Positions 26,115-35,060 of a stretch of 64,000 nt of DNA are shown piece after piece. How positions within the stretch are numbered: the first letter of the stretch is position 1; every line of letters starts with the position of its first letter. The notes under the pieces are model-generated. The model was not told where the DNA came from, ran no database searches, and saw only the letters and a program-made list of their open reading frames with translations. Made by a program: the position numbers and the translations under genes. This stretch comes from DASYKT01 sp035995185 (GTDB lineage Bacteria > Acidobacteriota > Blastocatellia > Pyrinomonadales > Pyrinomonadaceae), in assembly GCA_035995185.1 (NCBI GenBank), contig DASYKT010000042.1, forward strand, positions 1-64,000. Reading direction: 5' to 3'.

Positions 26115-26750
26115 TTACTCCGGGAATACGGGATGATCCGCCGCCGCCCTCTTGTCCGCATTCGCCAGAATCCCCTCGATCCAGTGTATCTCCAGCCGAG
26201 TCTGGTCTATTTTCAATTCGAGTATCCAAACCGCCTCGTGATGATCGTGGCCTACCTCTTTGCGCACTGCTTTGAGTGTCGCGCGTTCACTGACAAGCCG
26301 TGCTGAGAGAAATTGATGACGGCTTTTTAACTGGTTTCGAAAAGTGCCCCCCCTGGTCTGCCACGAGAGAGCGAGCCAGATCACAAACGGCTGATACACG
26401 CGTTCCTCTATCCAATACTGGTTCTCGAGCGCGTCGGCAAGGCGATCGCGGCCTTGGGCAGTTGTCTCAAACACTGTGCGTTCGGGCCCGGCAGCGGGGT
26501 TCTCATCCTTTGCAACCCGTATCAGGCCCAGCTTTACAAGTTTGTCGAGAGAATAGTAGATCTGAGGCCGCGACACCGGTGCCCACTCGCGGATATTCCT
26601 CTGCTCGAGAGTCGCGTTGACCTGGTAACCGTGCATCGGGCGCTCTGCAAGAAGGCTGAGAATTACGAGATCGGGGACCGTTGGTGAGCCTCGCCCGTCA
26701 TCCTGCTTACGAGTTGGCCGGCTTTTATTTTGCTTGACAGGCTTTGCCAT
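26115..26750 (-). CDS. PadR family transcriptional regulator
   Basis: A 211-residue winged-helix repressor. After a basic 25-residue N-terminus, the PadR domain reads LVILSLLAERPMHGYQVNATLEQ and VSRPQIYYSLDKLVKLGLIRV, with the GPERTVFETTAQGRDRL wing. A long C-terminal helical dimerisation region follows. PadR proteins usually repress a neighbouring gene until a small ligand binds. Here the divergent VOC gene shares a 62-bp control region containing a perfect 17-base palindrome, so it is the likely target. Confidence 0.9.
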   Translation of the reverse strand: MAKPVKQNKSRPTRKQDDGRGSPTVPDLVILSLLAERPMHGYQVNATLEQRNIREWAPVSRPQIYYSLDKLVKLGLIRVAKDENPAAGPERTVFETTAQGRDRLADALENQYWIEERVYQPFVIWLALSWQTRGGTFRNQLKSRHQFLSARLVSERATLKAVRKEVGHDHHEAVWILELKIDQTRLEIHWIEGILANADKRAAADHPVFPE

Positions 26751-26769
26751 ATTACTTATTATACATGAG

Positions 26770-26786
26770 TAGTCTAATTTAGACTA
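26770..26786. promoter_or_regulatory. Palindromic operator between padR and the VOC gene
   Basis: TAGTCTAATTTAGACTA is a perfect inverted repeat about a central T. It lies 20 bases before the PadR start and 26 bases before the VOC start, where a bound dimer could block both promoters. Confidence 0.6.
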
Positions 26787-26811
26787 GAGTATTGTATGAC
26801 AGGAGGTCAGA

Positions 26812-27297
26812 ATGAAATTCATCCATCTCATCAGTTGTGTTGCCTTGATAGTTTCTATCGCGGGCGTTTATAGCGGTAACGCTCAAATAAAGAAGGAGAA
26901 AACTAAGATGATCGACAAATCGACGCCCATTCTGCATGTAAGATCGGTTGAACCATGCATAAAGTTTTGGACCGAACGGTTCGGGTTCAAGGTGACCATT
27001 CAAGTGCCGGAAGGCGACCACATCGGATTTGTCGCCCTTGAGAATGACAACATAGAGCTGATGTACCAGACGTATTCAGGCATGAAGGCCGACCCTTCTA
27101 ATCCGTTAGCCGAGGCCGCAGAAAAAGGGCCTTCGTTCCTGTTTATGGAGGTACCCGACATTCAAGCTGCCATCAGGTCCTTGAAGGGCGCAGAGATCGT
27201 CCAGGGCCTGCACGAGACGTTTTATGGGGCGAAAGAAGTGGTCGTAAAGGAGCCGGGCGGACATTTCGTAATCTTCTCGCAGCTCCCGGGGAAGTAA
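26812..27297 (+). CDS. VOC family protein with export signal
   Basis: A 161-residue protein with a hydrophobic N-terminus ending GNAQI (probable signal peptide) and a vicinal-oxygen-chelate domain: PILHVRSVEPCIKFWTERFG at 40-60, DHIGFVALENDNIELMYQT, then FLFMEVPDIQAAIRSLKG and VVVKEPGGHFVIFSQ. An internal ATG (codon 33) preceded by AAGGAG-like sequence could make a cytoplasmic form. RBS AGGAGGT (26801-26807) is ideal. Probably controlled by the divergent PadR protein. Confidence 0.8.
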   Translation: MKFIHLISCVALIVSIAGVYSGNAQIKKEKTKMIDKSTPILHVRSVEPCIKFWTERFGFKVTIQVPEGDHIGFVALENDNIELMYQTYSGMKADPSNPLAEAAEKGPSFLFMEVPDIQAAIRSLKGAEIVQGLHETFYGAKEVVVKEPGGHFVIFSQLPGK

Positions 27298-27300
27298 AAG

Positions 27301-27380
27301 TCCTCAACGGGGATTGATCAGTACCCAGGGCTAAAGCCCTGGGCTATTCTCTATAGTCTGCTACGCGGACATACCGATTC
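27301..27380 (+). repeat. Dispersed intergenic repeat, partial copy
   Basis: Contains TCCTCAACGGGGA, then the hairpin CCCAGGGCTAAAGCCCTGGG, then CTATTCTCTATAGTCTGCTA and CGCGGAC. The hairpin and the following words match the other side of the 63.4-kb copy in reverse orientation. Confidence 0.75.
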
Positions 27381-27492
27381 AATTGACCCTCTGCCAGAAA
27401 AACCTCGCTTTAATGCCTTATAAATTGATATAATAATTTTTGGCACGTCTCAGTGTTGCTCCACGCATTCCTCTCTTTTCACCTTACCTAAA

Positions 27493-27807
27493 ATGAAAAA
27501 AATTCTCATCAAACTAACTTTGTCCGCCATATTTGTGTTTATTGTTTCGCTTTCGGCCAACGCCCAGATCAAAAAAGTCCCCGCCAAAGCACTTGATATC
27601 ACAAAAGATATTACATATTTCGTGGTTGGCCAGTCCGCCAAATTAACGGGTGAGGCAGCTAAGGCCGCCGCGCCTATAGTGCTCAAAAGCGCTGAAAAAA
27701 CGTCTGTCTTTATGCTCAAGCAGGCAAAAAATATGATGATAAAAGCAGTAATTCCCGTCGGGCGGCAGTTGATTGTAAAGTATTTGAAATATAGACTTAT
27801 GCCATGA
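27493..27807 (+). CDS. Small secreted protein of unknown function
   Basis: A 104-residue exported protein. The signal peptide ends at SANAQI. The mature part is helical and amphipathic (DITYFVVGQSAKLTGEAAKA; SVFMLKQAKNMMIKAVIP) with a basic end. No motif is recognised. The stop overlaps the next ATG (ATGA), so it is translated together with the AtuA-family gene. The link between an exported peptide and a CoA-pathway enzyme is unexplained. Confidence 0.6.
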   Translation: MKKILIKLTLSAIFVFIVSLSANAQIKKVPAKALDITKDITYFVVGQSAKLTGEAAKAAAPIVLKSAEKTSVFMLKQAKNMMIKAVIPVGRQLIVKYLKYRLMP

Positions 27808-29168
27808 AGCAAAAAGTCAGAGTCGCAGGCGGCCAGGGATTCTGGGGTGACCTGCTGACAGCGCCGGTAGATCAGGTTCGTTTAGGACAGACGGATTACC
27901 TGATGCTGGATTACCTGGCGGAAGTTACGATGTCCATTATGCAGAAACAGCGCGCGCGCGACCCTAAAGCAGGTTATGCGCGCGATTTTGTTTCCCTGAT
28001 GCGCGAGATATTGCCTGATTGCGTTTCAAAAGACATCAAGGTGCTGTCTAACGCGGGCGGGGTAAATGTCGAAGGCTGCGCCGAAGCGCTGGCCGAAACG
28101 GCGAAAGAATTGAATCTGCCCGGCGTTAAGATCGGCATCGTTACCGGCGACGACATCATGCCGCGGCTCGATGAATTTTTAGACAAAGGCGTCGCGATAA
28201 ACAACATGGAAACCGGTGAACCGCTGTCCGCTATCCGAGACAAAGTGCAGAGCGCGAATGTCTATCTAGGCGCGGCCCCGCTGGTCGAAGCTTTGGGTAA
28301 AGGCGCGCAGATCGTGGTCGGCGGACGGTTGACCGATACGGGACTGACACTGGCCCCTTTAATGCATGAATTCGGCTGGGCGTTCGACGATTGGGACAAG
28401 GTCGCGGCGGGAACTATCGCCGGGCACATCATCGAATGCGGCGCGCAGTGCTCCGGAGGAAATTGCCAGTTTGACTGGCAGAGCATACCGGACATGGCGA
28501 ATATCGGTTTTCCCATCGTCGAAGCTTCGCCCAACGGAGAATTTATCGTTACCAAACATCCCGGCACCGGCGGCCGGATAAATATCCCTTCGGTCAAAGA
28601 GCAGCTTTTGTATGAGATGGGCGACCCGAAAAGTTATATTACGCCTGACGTGGTCGCAGATTTCAGCAGCATTCATTTAGCGGATGACGGCGAAAACCGC
28701 GTTAAAGTTTTCGGCATTAAGGGAAATCCCAGTACCGAATTTTACAAAGTTTCCATCGCCTATTCGTTCGGGTGGAAAGCCGTCGGGACGCTTGTCTATT
28801 CCTGGCCCGACGCGTATGAAAAAGCGCAGGCGGCGGATAAGATCCTGCGCTCGCGTTTGGAAAAACTCGGATTGAAATTCGACGTAATACTAACGGAGTT
28901 TGTCGGCGCCAGCGCGACGCATGGGAAACTGGCCGGCGAGCCTTCGAAGGACCTGCCCGAAGTACAGCTTCGCTTTGGCGTGCGCGGGCCGGACAAGGCG
29001 GCGGTCGAAAGATTTACCAAGGAACTGGCCCCGCTTATTTTGACCGGGCCGCCGGGCGTCACCGGATTTGCCGGCGGCCGTCCCAAAGTCGAGGAAATAA
29101 TGGCTTATTTTCCGGCCCTCATTCCAAAAACTTTGATCGAAACAAAGGTAGAAATAATAACGGCATAA
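27804..29168 (+). CDS. AtuA family protein (DUF1446)
   Basis: A 454-residue protein of the acyclic-terpene-utilisation AtuA family. Typical phrases are VRVAGGQGFWGD at the start, TDYLMLDYLAEVTMSIMQ, KVLSNAGGVNVEGCAEAL, IVVGGRLTDTGLTLAPLMHEFGW (as separate parts) and ECGAQCSGGNCQFDW. AtuA acts with carboxylase and hydratase enzymes in degradation of citronellol/geraniol-type acyl-CoA in Pseudomonas. In other phyla the exact reaction is unknown. Here the protein stops before the small C-terminal ferredoxin-like domain, which is encoded separately at 30221. A carboxyltransferase (22781) and hydratase (34303) nearby fit an acyl-CoA pathway. Confidence 0.85.
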   Translation: MKQKVRVAGGQGFWGDLLTAPVDQVRLGQTDYLMLDYLAEVTMSIMQKQRARDPKAGYARDFVSLMREILPDCVSKDIKVLSNAGGVNVEGCAEALAETAKELNLPGVKIGIVTGDDIMPRLDEFLDKGVAINNMETGEPLSAIRDKVQSANVYLGAAPLVEALGKGAQIVVGGRLTDTGLTLAPLMHEFGWAFDDWDKVAAGTIAGHIIECGAQCSGGNCQFDWQSIPDMANIGFPIVEASPNGEFIVTKHPGTGGRINIPSVKEQLLYEMGDPKSYITPDVVADFSSIHLADDGENRVKVFGIKGNPSTEFYKVSIAYSFGWKAVGTLVYSWPDAYEKAQAADKILRSRLEKLGLKFDVILTEFVGASATHGKLAGEPSKDLPEVQLRFGVRGPDKAAVERFTKELAPLILTGPPGVTGFAGGRPKVEEIMAYFPALIPKTLIETKVEIITA

Positions 29169-29169
29169 C

Positions 29170-29727
29170 ATGACAGAGAAAGTTGCCACCTGGAAAATAA
29201 AACAATCGCGGCAAGTCGCGGACTGCAGGGTTTTTACAGTTCGCGAAGACCTTTCCGTTTGCACCGAAGACCAACGAGAGCATTCTTTCTATGTGATCGA
29301 ATCGCCCGAGTGGGTCAACGTTATTCCGCTCACCGTGAATGAAGAAGTCGTGTTGATCGAACAATACCGGCACGGCATCAATGAGATCGTATTGGAAATT
29401 CCGGGCGGTTTGATCGACAAGGGAGAAGCCCCGGAAGAAGCGGCGGTCCGTGAGCTCGCGGAAGAGACGGGCTATGTGCCGGGAAAAGTATTGCTGCTGG
29501 GCAGATCGCGGCCGAATCCGGCGATCCAAAACAATTGGGTCTATCATTTCCTGGCGCTTGATTGCGAATTAAAGGGCACGGTCAAATTCGATTCTAACGA
29601 AAGTATATCGACGGGATTGGTGCCGCTGGCAGAGATAGCGCCGCTGATCAGCGAGGGAATGATCACGCACTCGCTGGTGCTGGCGGCGTTTCACAGATTT
29701 TCTCTGTACCGGCAGATGAATAAATAG
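29170..29727 (+). CDS. NUDIX hydrolase (ADP-ribose pyrophosphatase-like)
   Basis: A 185-residue Nudix enzyme. The complete Nudix box is present, with GGLIDKGEAPEEAAVREL followed by AEETGYV. The N-terminal strand-rich half (FTVREDLSVCTEDQREHSFYV in parts) and an E-Q-Y-R-H-G-I phrase match ADP-sugar/ADP-ribose pyrophosphatases, which cleave nucleotide-sugar diphosphates. It starts 1 base after the AtuA stop and ends directly against the next start, so it is inside the same operon. Confidence 0.9.
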   Translation: MTEKVATWKIKQSRQVADCRVFTVREDLSVCTEDQREHSFYVIESPEWVNVIPLTVNEEVVLIEQYRHGINEIVLEIPGGLIDKGEAPEEAAVRELAEETGYVPGKVLLLGRSRPNPAIQNNWVYHFLALDCELKGTVKFDSNESISTGLVPLAEIAPLISEGMITHSLVLAAFHRFSLYRQMNK

Positions 29728-30219
29728 ATGCGCCTATCACGCGTTATATTGTTTCTTTTGATCTGCACTTTTATTGCGCAGTCGGCGATCTATTATTTTA
29801 TTTTGCCCGACATGGTAGCGGCGCATTTTAACGGCGCCGGCAAACCTGACAGTTGGTGGCCGAAGGCGTGGTTTTTTGTATTCGATGCGGCGATCCTGTT
29901 GATACTGGTGTCCGAATTCACGCTTGTTCCGCGCTGGATAGAGAAAATGCCGGGCTCGATGATGAATCTGCCGAACAAAAAATATTGGCTTGCCCCGGAA
30001 AGACGCGCGGATACTTTTATGGTGTTTCGTCAATACTTCGAATGGTTCGCGGTGCTGCTGCTCGCGCTTTTTATTGTCGTGAACCAGCTCGTTTTTCGCG
30101 CGAACATGCGGCACGAAGATCTGAATGCTGCCGGTATCTGGGCGGTGATAGCGATCTTTCTCGTATCGGTTATCATTTGGCTGGCCAAACTCATCAATCA
30201 CTTTCGAACTGTGAATTAA
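29728..30219 (+). CDS. DUF1648-type membrane protein
   Basis: A 163-residue membrane protein with four hydrophobic segments at about 5-25, 46-65, 103-125 and 137-155. The N-terminal phrase YYFILPDMVAAHFNGAGKPD with a following W is the DUF1648 signature seen in SdpI-like immunity or transport proteins. The function here is unknown. It is placed between the two AtuA-related genes with 0 and 1 base gaps. Confidence 0.75.
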   Translation: MRLSRVILFLLICTFIAQSAIYYFILPDMVAAHFNGAGKPDSWWPKAWFFVFDAAILLILVSEFTLVPRWIEKMPGSMMNLPNKKYWLAPERRADTFMVFRQYFEWFAVLLLALFIVVNQLVFRANMRHEDLNAAGIWAVIAIFLVSVIIWLAKLINHFRTVN

Positions 30220-30220
30220 T

Positions 30221-30562
30221 ATGAAGATAGGATTATTAAAACTTGCTCACGCTCGCTCGGGTGACAAAGGCGATACTGCTAATGTCGGCCTGATAGCTTT
30301 AAGAGACGAATATTATCCGCTTTTGCTGCGCGAAGTAACGGCCGAAAACGTCAAAAAACATTTTGGCGAAATGGTAAAAGGCGACGTCGAGCGCTTTGAG
30401 CTTCCCAATCTGAAGGCGCTTAATTTTCTTCTTCATGGCTCGCTCGGCGGCGGCGGCACGTTAAGCCTGATGACCGATGCGCAAGGCAAAACGTTTTCAA
30501 CCGGGTTGCTGCGGATGGAGATCGAACTTTCGGAATCCGAAGCAGAATTACTGTCCCGTTAA
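30221..30562 (+). CDS. AtuA C-terminal (ferredoxin-fold) domain protein
   Basis: A 113-residue protein that matches the small domain found at the C-terminus of many AtuA proteins: LAHARSGDKGDTANVGLIAL, then FELPNLKALNFLLHGSLGGGG. In this genome it is a separate gene rather than fused to the DUF1446 protein at 27804. The two probably form one complex. Two unrelated genes (Nudix, DUF1648) separate them within the same operon. Confidence 0.88.
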   Translation: MKIGLLKLAHARSGDKGDTANVGLIALRDEYYPLLLREVTAENVKKHFGEMVKGDVERFELPNLKALNFLLHGSLGGGGTLSLMTDAQGKTFSTGLLRMEIELSESEAELLSR

Positions 30563-30610
30563 AGTTTTTTCAGACTTTCGTCTCTATAAATAATGCATAA
30601 GGATGTATCT

Positions 30611-31930
30611 ATGAGATTGAGTATTTCATTATGTCTGACCGTTATCGTCGGCCTGTTTTCAACGGGTTTTGCCCAGGATGTTAAATACGAGCGTGAGAGG
30701 CATCGGGAGATGCTCGGTTCCATTCAAAACGATGTCAAAAATAATTATTATGACCCGAATTTGAAGGGGATCGATATTGAAGCAAAGTATAAAACAGCGG
30801 TCGAGAAAATAAACAAAGCGGAAACGATCGGCCAGATGAGTGGAATCATCGCGCAATTTCTGCTTGATTTTGACGACTCACATCTTTTTTTCAACCCGCC
30901 CGGCAAAGTCAACGAAGTTATCTACGGTTTCGAGTTTTTTATGTCAGGCGATAAATGTCTGATCCACCAGCTTGACGAAGAAAGCGATGCCAGCAAGAAA
31001 GGGCTGCAGATCGGTGATCAGATAGTGACCTTTGAAGGCTTTGCACCGTCGCGGGAAAATCTCTGGAAACTTAGATATGCGTTTTATACCCTGCGTCCGA
31101 GGGCCGGTTTGAAGTTGAATGTCATCAAACCCGATGGCAAAGAAGTGGCGTACGAATTCGCCGCAAAAATAAAAAAGGGAACAGCATTGGTGGATTTTAG
31201 CCTGCCGGGCGGCCAGGAAATGCACGAGGCCCGAAGAAAATCCGAAGACGCATATCGAAAAAGCCAAAGACAATATTATCACGACAAAATACCCGGGGTG
31301 TTTGTCTGGAAAATGCCGTCTTTTGAGCTGGACCCGGTTAAAGTAGATGACATAATGAACCGCGTGAAGAAATACGACGCCCTTGTTCTCGACCTGCGCG
31401 GTAACGGCGGCGGCAGGGTTGATATGCTCAAGCGCCTGGCCGGGAGTTTCTTTGTCGAAGACGTAAAGATCGGCGATGAAAAGAAACGTAAAGAAACCAA
31501 AGAAGTGATCGGCGAGGGACGGGGCAAGGAAGCGTTTAAGGGAAAACTGGTCGTGTTGATCGACAGCGCTTCGGCTTCTGCCGCCGAAGTTTTTGCGAAA
31601 ATCGTCCAATTGCAAAAGCGCGGCACGGTCATCGGCGATAGATCAATGGGAGCGGTGATGGAATCGCGGTACTTTGGCCACCATGTAGGCGCGGACCGGA
31701 TCGTTTATTTTGGTTCGAGCATTACGATCGCGGACTTGATCATGACGGACGGAAACAGTTTGGAAAAGGTGGGCGTACAGCCTGACCTATTGATGCTTAT
31801 GACCGGAAAGGACTTAGCGGAGAAAAAAGATCCGGTCCTGGCAAAAGCCGTGCAGTCTCTCGGTGGAACTATCACCGGGGAAGAAGCAGGCAAGCTGTTT
31901 CCGGAAGCCAACAAATACGATCCGGATTAA
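30611..31930 (+). CDS. Secreted S41 family peptidase
   Basis: A 439-residue exported protease of the C-terminal-processing (tail-specific) group. The signal peptide ends at GFAQD. A helical N-terminal region and a PDZ-like part (KGLQIGDQIVTFEGFAPSR) precede the catalytic domain, which has DALVLDLRGNGGG and the nucleophile region VVLIDSASASAAEVFA. It acts in the periplasm or outside the cell, trimming proteins from the C-terminus. The ATG at 30611 is chosen because AAGGA lies 8 bases upstream and a signal peptide begins there; an ATG 6 codons earlier lacks these features. Confidence 0.88.
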   Translation: MRLSISLCLTVIVGLFSTGFAQDVKYERERHREMLGSIQNDVKNNYYDPNLKGIDIEAKYKTAVEKINKAETIGQMSGIIAQFLLDFDDSHLFFNPPGKVNEVIYGFEFFMSGDKCLIHQLDEESDASKKGLQIGDQIVTFEGFAPSRENLWKLRYAFYTLRPRAGLKLNVIKPDGKEVAYEFAAKIKKGTALVDFSLPGGQEMHEARRKSEDAYRKSQRQYYHDKIPGVFVWKMPSFELDPVKVDDIMNRVKKYDALVLDLRGNGGGRVDMLKRLAGSFFVEDVKIGDEKKRKETKEVIGEGRGKEAFKGKLVVLIDSASASAAEVFAKIVQLQKRGTVIGDRSMGAVMESRYFGHHVGADRIVYFGSSITIADLIMTDGNSLEKVGVQPDLLMLMTGKDLAEKKDPVLAKAVQSLGGTITGEEAGKLFPEANKYDPD

Positions 31931-31987
31931 GAAATATCCGTAAGCTGAGTCAGACGGTTTTTGTCGAATTTTTGAAGAGGGTATCCT

Positions 31988-34231
31988 ATGCGTAATTATA
32001 TCTTGAAATTTTTTCTCACATTCTTATTGGCGGGCGCGGTTTTTTCGCAGTCCATCGTGAAGACCGCTGAACCTATCCTTGGCTTTGCACCCGAAAATGC
32101 CCAAAAGCAGCGAAGCCTTGAAAATAAATTCGACGCGGCGTTAAAAGCGGATAACCTGCGCACCTGGATGAAGCGCTTATCGGCGCGCCCGCATCACGTA
32201 GGCTCGCCTTACGATAAAGAGAACGCGGAATTCATCGCCGCGCAATTCAAGTCGTGGGGATTTGATACGCAGATCGAACAATTCGACGTATTGTTTCCGA
32301 CTCCAAAAACCCGCGTGGTGGAAATGACCGCGCCGGAAAAATTCACCGCCAAACTCGGCGAGCCGGAACTAAAAGAAGACGCGACCACCGCCCAGCAAAA
32401 CGAGCAGCTTCCGACCTATAACGCCTACTCGATAGACGGCGACGTCACCGCGCCGCTGGTTTATGTGAACTACGGCATCCCGGCGGATTACGATCAGCTC
32501 GAACAAAAAGGCATTGACGTTCGCGGAAAGATCGTGATCGCCCGCTATGGCGGCTCATGGCGCGGCATCAAGCCGAAAGTTGCCGCCGAACACGGCGCGG
32601 TCGGCTGCCTGATCTATTCCGATCCGCGTAACGATGGTTATTACCAGGGCGACGTTTATCCGAAAGGCGCCTGGCGAGGCGAGAACGGCGTGCAGCGCGG
32701 TTCGGTGGCGGATATGCCGCTGTTTCCCGGCGATCCGCTGACGCCGAATGTCGGCTCGACGAAAGACGCCAAACGGCTTGAGCGCGCATCCGCACCGACT
32801 TTGACCAAAATCCCCGTGCTGCCTATCTCTTATTCCGATGCGCTGCCGCTGTTAAAAAATCTCGACGGGGAAACCGTTCCGGATGGATGGCGCGGCGCTT
32901 TGCCGACCACTTACCGCTATGGCGGCAAGACGCCGACGGTGCATTTGAAACTGGAGTTTAACTGGGACGTCAAGCCTATCTATGATGTCATCGCCAAAAT
33001 GCAGGGAAGCGAACGGCCGGATGAATGGATAATTCGCGGCAACCACCACGACGCCTGGGTCAACGGCGCTGACGATCCGCTCAGCGGACAGGTCGCGATG
33101 ATGGAAGAAGCGCGGTCGATGGGTGAGCTGGCGAAAACCGGCTGGAAACCAAAGCGAACGATCGTTTATTGTGCCTGGGATGGCGAAGAACCGGGACTGC
33201 TTGGCTCGACCGAGTGGGTTGAAACTCATGCCGAAATGCTGCGCGACAAGGCGGCGGTCTATATTAATACCGATTCTAACGGGCGTGGTTTCTTAGGTAT
33301 CGGCGGCTCGCACACCCTGGAAAAATTTATCAACGAAGTGGGGCGTGATATTTCCGATCCACAAACAAAAATGACCGTGTGGGAACGCGCCCGGGCGCAG
33401 CAAGCGGTAACCGGTTCGCCGGCCGAAAAAAGAGAAGCGATGGATCGCAGCGATCTCAGGATCGACGCGCTCGGTTCCGGTTCGGACTATACGCCTTTCC
33501 TGCAGCACGTCGGGATCGCCTCGCTCAACATTGGCTTTGGCGGTGAGGACGGCGGTGGTTCCTACCACTCGATCTACGATACTTTTGAGCACTACACGCG
33601 ATTTGGCGATCCGGATTTTGCTTACGGTATTGCCCTGGCCAAAGTTTGCGGCCATGCGGTCTTGCGATTGGCAGACGCTGACGTATTGCCGTTTGAATTT
33701 ACCAATTTTGCCGACACCTTGAGTCAATACGTTACGGAAGTGACGCGATTGACGGACAATATGCGCGATGATACCAAGTCGATGAATCAAATGATCGCCA
33801 ATGGCATGCTGCAGGCCGCGCAAGACCCGAAAAAGACGTTTGTGGTGCCGAAACAGAAAGAAAATGTTCCGTACCTGAATTTTGCCCCGCTGCAAAACGC
33901 CGTCGCCAAACTGCACGAGAGCGCGCGCAATTATCAGAAAGCCTCAAACGGCAAACAGCTTTCCGCCGCGGCGCAAAAAACTTTGGACGAACTGCTTTTC
34001 AAAGCCGAGCGGGTGCTGCTAAGGAACGAAGGCTTGCCGCGCCGCGACTGGTTCAAACACCAGATCTACGCTCCCGGTTTTTATACCGGCTACGGAGTTA
34101 AAACTTTACCGGGCGTGCGCGAAGCCATCGAACAGCGTAATTGGAAAGAAGCGGCAGAACAAATTTCGATAGTGTCGGGGATCATCGAAAATTTTGCCGC
34201 GGAAATAGATAAAGCGGCAAGGCTGTTTTAA
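31988..34231 (+). CDS. Secreted M28 peptidase (glutamate carboxypeptidase II-like)
   Basis: A 747-residue exported zinc peptidase. After the signal peptide (ending near FSQSI) comes a PA domain (KGIDVRGKIVIARYGGSWRG), then the M28 catalytic domain with the zinc ligands in GNHHDAWVNGADDPLSG, WDGEEPGLLGSTEW, INTDSNGRG and GSYHSIYDTFEHY. The last 130 residues match a transferrin-receptor-like dimerisation domain. These enzymes remove C-terminal amino acids (often Glu) from peptides. It is encoded after the S41 gene in the same direction, and both are envelope proteases. A good hairpin (34233-34271) follows. Confidence 0.92.
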   Translation: MRNYILKFFLTFLLAGAVFSQSIVKTAEPILGFAPENAQKQRSLENKFDAALKADNLRTWMKRLSARPHHVGSPYDKENAEFIAAQFKSWGFDTQIEQFDVLFPTPKTRVVEMTAPEKFTAKLGEPELKEDATTAQQNEQLPTYNAYSIDGDVTAPLVYVNYGIPADYDQLEQKGIDVRGKIVIARYGGSWRGIKPKVAAEHGAVGCLIYSDPRNDGYYQGDVYPKGAWRGENGVQRGSVADMPLFPGDPLTPNVGSTKDAKRLERASAPTLTKIPVLPISYSDALPLLKNLDGETVPDGWRGALPTTYRYGGKTPTVHLKLEFNWDVKPIYDVIAKMQGSERPDEWIIRGNHHDAWVNGADDPLSGQVAMMEEARSMGELAKTGWKPKRTIVYCAWDGEEPGLLGSTEWVETHAEMLRDKAAVYINTDSNGRGFLGIGGSHTLEKFINEVGRDISDPQTKMTVWERARAQQAVTGSPAEKREAMDRSDLRIDALGSGSDYTPFLQHVGIASLNIGFGGEDGGGSYHSIYDTFEHYTRFGDPDFAYGIALAKVCGHAVLRLADADVLPFEFTNFADTLSQYVTEVTRLTDNMRDDTKSMNQMIANGMLQAAQDPKKTFVVPKQKENVPYLNFAPLQNAVAKLHESARNYQKASNGKQLSAAAQKTLDELLFKAERVLLRNEGLPRRDWFKHQIYAPGFYTGYGVKTLPGVREAIEQRNWKEAAEQISIVSGIIENFAAEIDKAARLF

Positions 34232-34232
34232 C

Positions 34233-34271
34233 AATTAAGAATGAATAATTATCAATTGTTCATTCTTAATT
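34233..34271. repeat. AATTAAGAATGAA inverted repeat
   Basis: AATTAAGAATGAA at 34233-34245 is exactly inverted at 34259-34271 around a 13-base loop. It lies after the M28 peptidase gene and is AT-rich. It belongs to the word-like intergenic repeat class and is a weak terminator candidate. Confidence 0.75.
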
Positions 34272-34302
34272 ACTTCCTCGGGCGTCAAAACATCGAAACA
34301 AC

Positions 34303-35058
34303 ATGTCTAATGTCATTATTACAACTGAAGATCTGGTCCGGTTCATTACCTTGAATCGCCCGGAAAAGCGTAATGCTCTCAACGATGAGCTTATCGGGGA
34401 ACTTAAAAGCGCGCTAAGGGAAGCGGATTCCTCACACGATCTGCGGGCTATCGTAATTCGCGGCGCCGGGTCTGATTTCTGCTCCGGGGCAGATTTGTCC
34501 GCGCTGCAAAAGATATCTGAAAGCTCGACGATAGAGAATCTGGCGGACGCGGAAAATTTGATGGAGCTTTTTTTGTTGATGCGAAAGGTGCAGATCCCGG
34601 TGATCGCCGCTGTTCACGGGCGCGCTCTGGCCGGAGGATGCGGTTTGGCAACGGCTTGCGATCTGGTGTTGGCAACGAAGTCCGCCCGATTCGGTTATCC
34701 GGAAGTGAAGATCGGCTTTGTGCCGGCCATGGTGGCCGCCATCTTGCGCCGCAACCTTTCAGAAAAAAGGACGTTTGAGCTGATCACTCAGGGGTTTGAA
34801 TTTAGCGCGGACCAGGCGCTCGAAATGGGATTGATAAATCGCGTTTTCGCGGATGAAAGTTTTGAAAGCGAGGTCAATGAATACGTTTCCGTTTATTCAA
34901 AAGTAAGCAGGTCGGCGGTGATGCTTTCGAAAAAACTGATGTACAGCATCGACGGAAAAGATATTACGGCCTCAATGCGATTCGGCGCTGAGATAAATAC
35001 CATCGCCCGCCAGACAGAGGACTGCAAAAAAGGTATTGCTAAGTTTCTAAAGAAATAA
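34303..35058 (+). CDS. Enoyl-CoA hydratase/isomerase family protein
   Basis: A 251-residue crotonase-fold enzyme. The CoA/oxyanion-hole regions are FCSGADLSALQ and HGRALAGGCGLATACDLVLA. Both positions that hold catalytic glutamates in classical enoyl-CoA hydratase are Glu here: YPEVKIGF and TFELITQG. It probably hydrates an unsaturated acyl-CoA and, with the carboxyltransferase and AtuA genes upstream, would fit a methylglutaconyl-type hydration step (inference). It ends 2 bases from the convergent TMTC-like gene. Confidence 0.9.
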   Translation: MSNVIITTEDLVRFITLNRPEKRNALNDELIGELKSALREADSSHDLRAIVIRGAGSDFCSGADLSALQKISESSTIENLADAENLMELFLLMRKVQIPVIAAVHGRALAGGCGLATACDLVLATKSARFGYPEVKIGFVPAMVAAILRRNLSEKRTFELITQGFEFSADQALEMGLINRVFADESFESEVNEYVSVYSKVSRSAVMLSKKLMYSIDGKDITASMRFGAEINTIARQTEDCKKGIAKFLKK

Positions 35059-35060
35059 CC

